A stretch of DNA of 64,000 nt from JAVVHH01 sp965276815 (lineage in GTDB: Bacteria > Pseudomonadota > Alphaproteobacteria > Acetobacterales > Acetobacteraceae). The stretch covers positions 62,001 through 126,000 of the forward strand of contig CBDIBE010000007.1 of NCBI GenBank assembly GCA_965276815.1, written 5' to 3'. Shown piece by piece: positions 62,600 to 64,000 of the stretch. Positions within the stretch are counted from its first letter, which is position 1. Each line of letters opens with the position of its first letter. The notes beneath the pieces are model-generated. The model searched no databases. It saw only the letters and a list, made by a program, of their open reading frames with translations, and was not told the origin of the DNA. Made by a program: the position numbers and the translations under genes.

Positions 62600-64000
62600 T
62601 GCGCCTCGCGGTTCTCATCGTGGCGTTGCTGGCGCTGATGCGGCCGGTGCAGGCGGCCCAATATTATGTCGCGACCTGCGGCGCGGACAGCAACACCGGC
62701 GCCTCGCAAGCCTGCGGCTCTGCCAGCGGCCCGTGGCGCACCAGCGGTCATGCGACCTCGGCCATCGCCGGCGGCGACCACGTCACTTACCTCCCGAACA
62801 CATATGCAACCGCCTACGACACGATAAACCTGTCGGCGGGCGGCAGCTCGCACGCGACGCGGACCGTCTTCGATTGCTCGACGCCGATGGGCTGTTTCAT
62901 CGCCGGCGGCAATTACGAAGCCGTCTACATTCTCGCCGCCCACGTCCAGATCGGGGGTGACGGCAGCAACGGCGCGCTCTACGGCTTCGATCTCGTCGCA
63001 CTCGCAAATGGCGGCAGCGCACCTGCCGTCGCCATCTGCCTGTCGCAGGTGCCAAGCAGCTGCCCGACAACCGCACCGATCTACGACATCTTAGTGATCG
63101 GCAACCGCGTGCACGACAGTCCCGGCGGCGGCATTGAGCTGGAGATGACGGACTATCTGACCATCAGCAAAAACATCATCTACAACAACGCGCACGGTTA
63201 CTGGAACCAAGCGAGCGGCATCAGCATCGCCAACGGCTATACCCCGCCCGGCGGCTATAGTCCTGCCAGCGATCTGGCCACCTGGCCCTATCGTGGCGCC
63301 TGGCACAACATCATCAGCGGCAACATCGTCTACAACAACTTTGCCTGCGTGCAGCCCGCGGTCCCAAACCAGGCCGCGACCTGGAGCGCCGCGACCGCTT
63401 ACAGCGTGGGCCGCGGCGTGTATGCCGGAGACGCAAATGTCGGCATCAGCGGCGCCGATCCCTACATCTATTATTGGGTGGCGCTCGCATCGAACACCAA
63501 TAGTGCACCCTCGACGGTCAACCCGAACTGGGCGCGCCAGCCAAGCCCCTCGACTTGGAACGCAGCCGCCACTTACACGGCCGGGCAGCAGGTCTATTGG
63601 CCTGACAGCAATGGGCGCAACTACCCTTGGCAAGCGGCGGCCTCGAACAGCAATAGCGCGCCGTCGAGCTCGAACACGGCCGCCTGGACCAAGCTCACCG
63701 GCGCGACGGCCACGGAAACGGGCGCCGCTTGTCCAGCCGCTTCATCGGATGGCAACGGCATCATCCTCGACACCAACAAAGGGGGTATGACGACCAGCGG
63801 CCAGGCCATCGTTCTCTCGTTCGGGCCTACCGTGATCGAAAACAACGTCGTCTGGGGCAATGGCGGCCGCGGGATCCATGCCCTGTTGACCGATTACGTG
63901 ACCATCCGCAACAACACGATTTACGACGATATGCTCGACCCGGACGAGGCGAGCGGAGTCTACGAGGTCGGCTCGCAGCAATCGAGCAACATCACGATTG
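62599..64000 (+). CDS. Secreted right-handed beta-helix protein with two inserted repeat modules (C-terminus off window)
   Basis: About 467 residues are visible. A signal peptide (MRLAVLIVALLALMRPVQAA) is followed by beta-helix rungs typical of NosD/pectate-lyase-like proteins: ILVIGNRVHDSPGGGIEL, YLTISKNIIYNNA, NIISGNIVYNNF, VIENNVVWGNGGRG, YVTIRNNTIYDD. Between rungs (63380-63535 and 63555-63702) lie two similar modules of the W-x6-Y-x2-G-x2-V...W/Y...SNxNSAPS type, resembling CBM5/12 or ChtBD3 carbohydrate-binding modules. It could bind or cut a polysaccharide. The start shares a base with the previous stop. Confidence 0.75.
   Translation, partial: MRLAVLIVALLALMRPVQAAQYYVATCGADSNTGASQACGSASGPWRTSGHATSAIAGGDHVTYLPNTYATAYDTINLSAGGSSHATRTVFDCSTPMGCFIAGGNYEAVYILAAHVQIGGDGSNGALYGFDLVALANGGSAPAVAICLSQVPSSCPTTAPIYDILVIGNRVHDSPGGGIELEMTDYLTISKNIIYNNAHGYWNQASGISIANGYTPPGGYSPASDLATWPYRGAWHNIISGNIVYNNFACVQPAVPNQAATWSAATAYSVGRGVYAGDANVGISGADPYIYYWVALASNTNSAPSTVNPNWARQPSPSTWNAAATYTAGQQVYWPDSNGRNYPWQAAASNSNSAPSSSNTAAWTKLTGATATETGAACPAASSDGNGIILDTNKGGMTTSGQAIVLSFGPTVIENNVVWGNGGRGIHALLTDYVTIRNNTIYDDMLDPDEASGVYEVGSQQSSNITI

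Overview
The window is GC-rich, densely packed DNA that looks chromosomal. Gene content points to a metabolically versatile alphaproteobacterium, most likely Acetobacteraceae/Rhodospirillales: Moco aldehyde oxidoreductase, Liv-type transporters, DUF35/thiolase pairs, a VirA-like kinase next to a cytochrome c peroxidase, a DUF1127 protein and a PEP-CTERM protein. This is an inference from families, not a database placement.

Layout. 1-7 kb: the end of an FAD/[2Fe-2S] dehydrogenase operon, a DUF2171 protein, two LysR regulators, a peroxiredoxin and several decayed genes (FNR, SDR and aspartate dehydrogenase remnants, and an alpha/beta hydrolase missing its middle). 7.2-11.1 kb: a periplasmic aldehyde oxidoreductase operon (paoABC type). 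11.4-15.9 kb: a chimeric monooxygenase remnant, a thiolase-fold/DUF35 pair, a SnoaL-like protein and an ABC-F ATPase. 15.9-17.04 kb: a Xre-RES toxin-antitoxin locus whose toxin is frameshifted.

17.1-20.3 kb is the most striking part: an apparently intact 3,195-bp transposon with perfect 18-bp terminal inverted repeats and an 8-bp target duplication. It carries an IS1-like transposase plus a divergent four-gene passenger operon (a ribbon-helix-helix-like protein, a Schlafen AlbA_2/ATPase-like protein and two small unknown proteins) whose genes overlap in ATGA. The stop codons of both outermost genes lie inside the inverted repeats.

20.4-43 kb: an enolase-superfamily enzyme, a GspC-like protein, a cassette of three SPFH/HflK-HflC-like proteins with a P1B-type ATPase, a frameshifted secreted phosphoesterase, a PEP-CTERM gene split by an IS5-family element (TTA duplication), a tonB/TonB-receptor pair sharing a Zur-like palindrome, an FAD dehydrogenase, a DUF1127 protein, and a response regulator/di-heme peroxidase/VirA-like hybrid kinase operon.

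43.1-54.2 kb is one eleven-gene minus-strand operon: citryl-CoA lyase-like protein, PaaK-type ligase, MFS transporter, acyl-CoA ligase, LivH, LivM, LivG, LivF, thiolase-fold protein, DUF35 protein and substrate-binding protein. Most junctions overlap by 1-4 bp. It diverges from a GntR/FCD regulator, with a tandem repeat in the shared control region. Together these genes look like import, CoA activation and C-C cleavage of a carboxylic acid. 55-59 kb: an Ldh-family oxidoreductase and a polar amino-acid ABC transporter. 59.5-64 kb: hypothetical proteins, a strong hairpin and a secreted beta-helix protein running off the end.

Many genes here are decayed by one-base frameshifts, in-frame deletions or IS insertions, so this looks like an accessory, recombining region. 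Single-base frameshifts could also be assembly errors.
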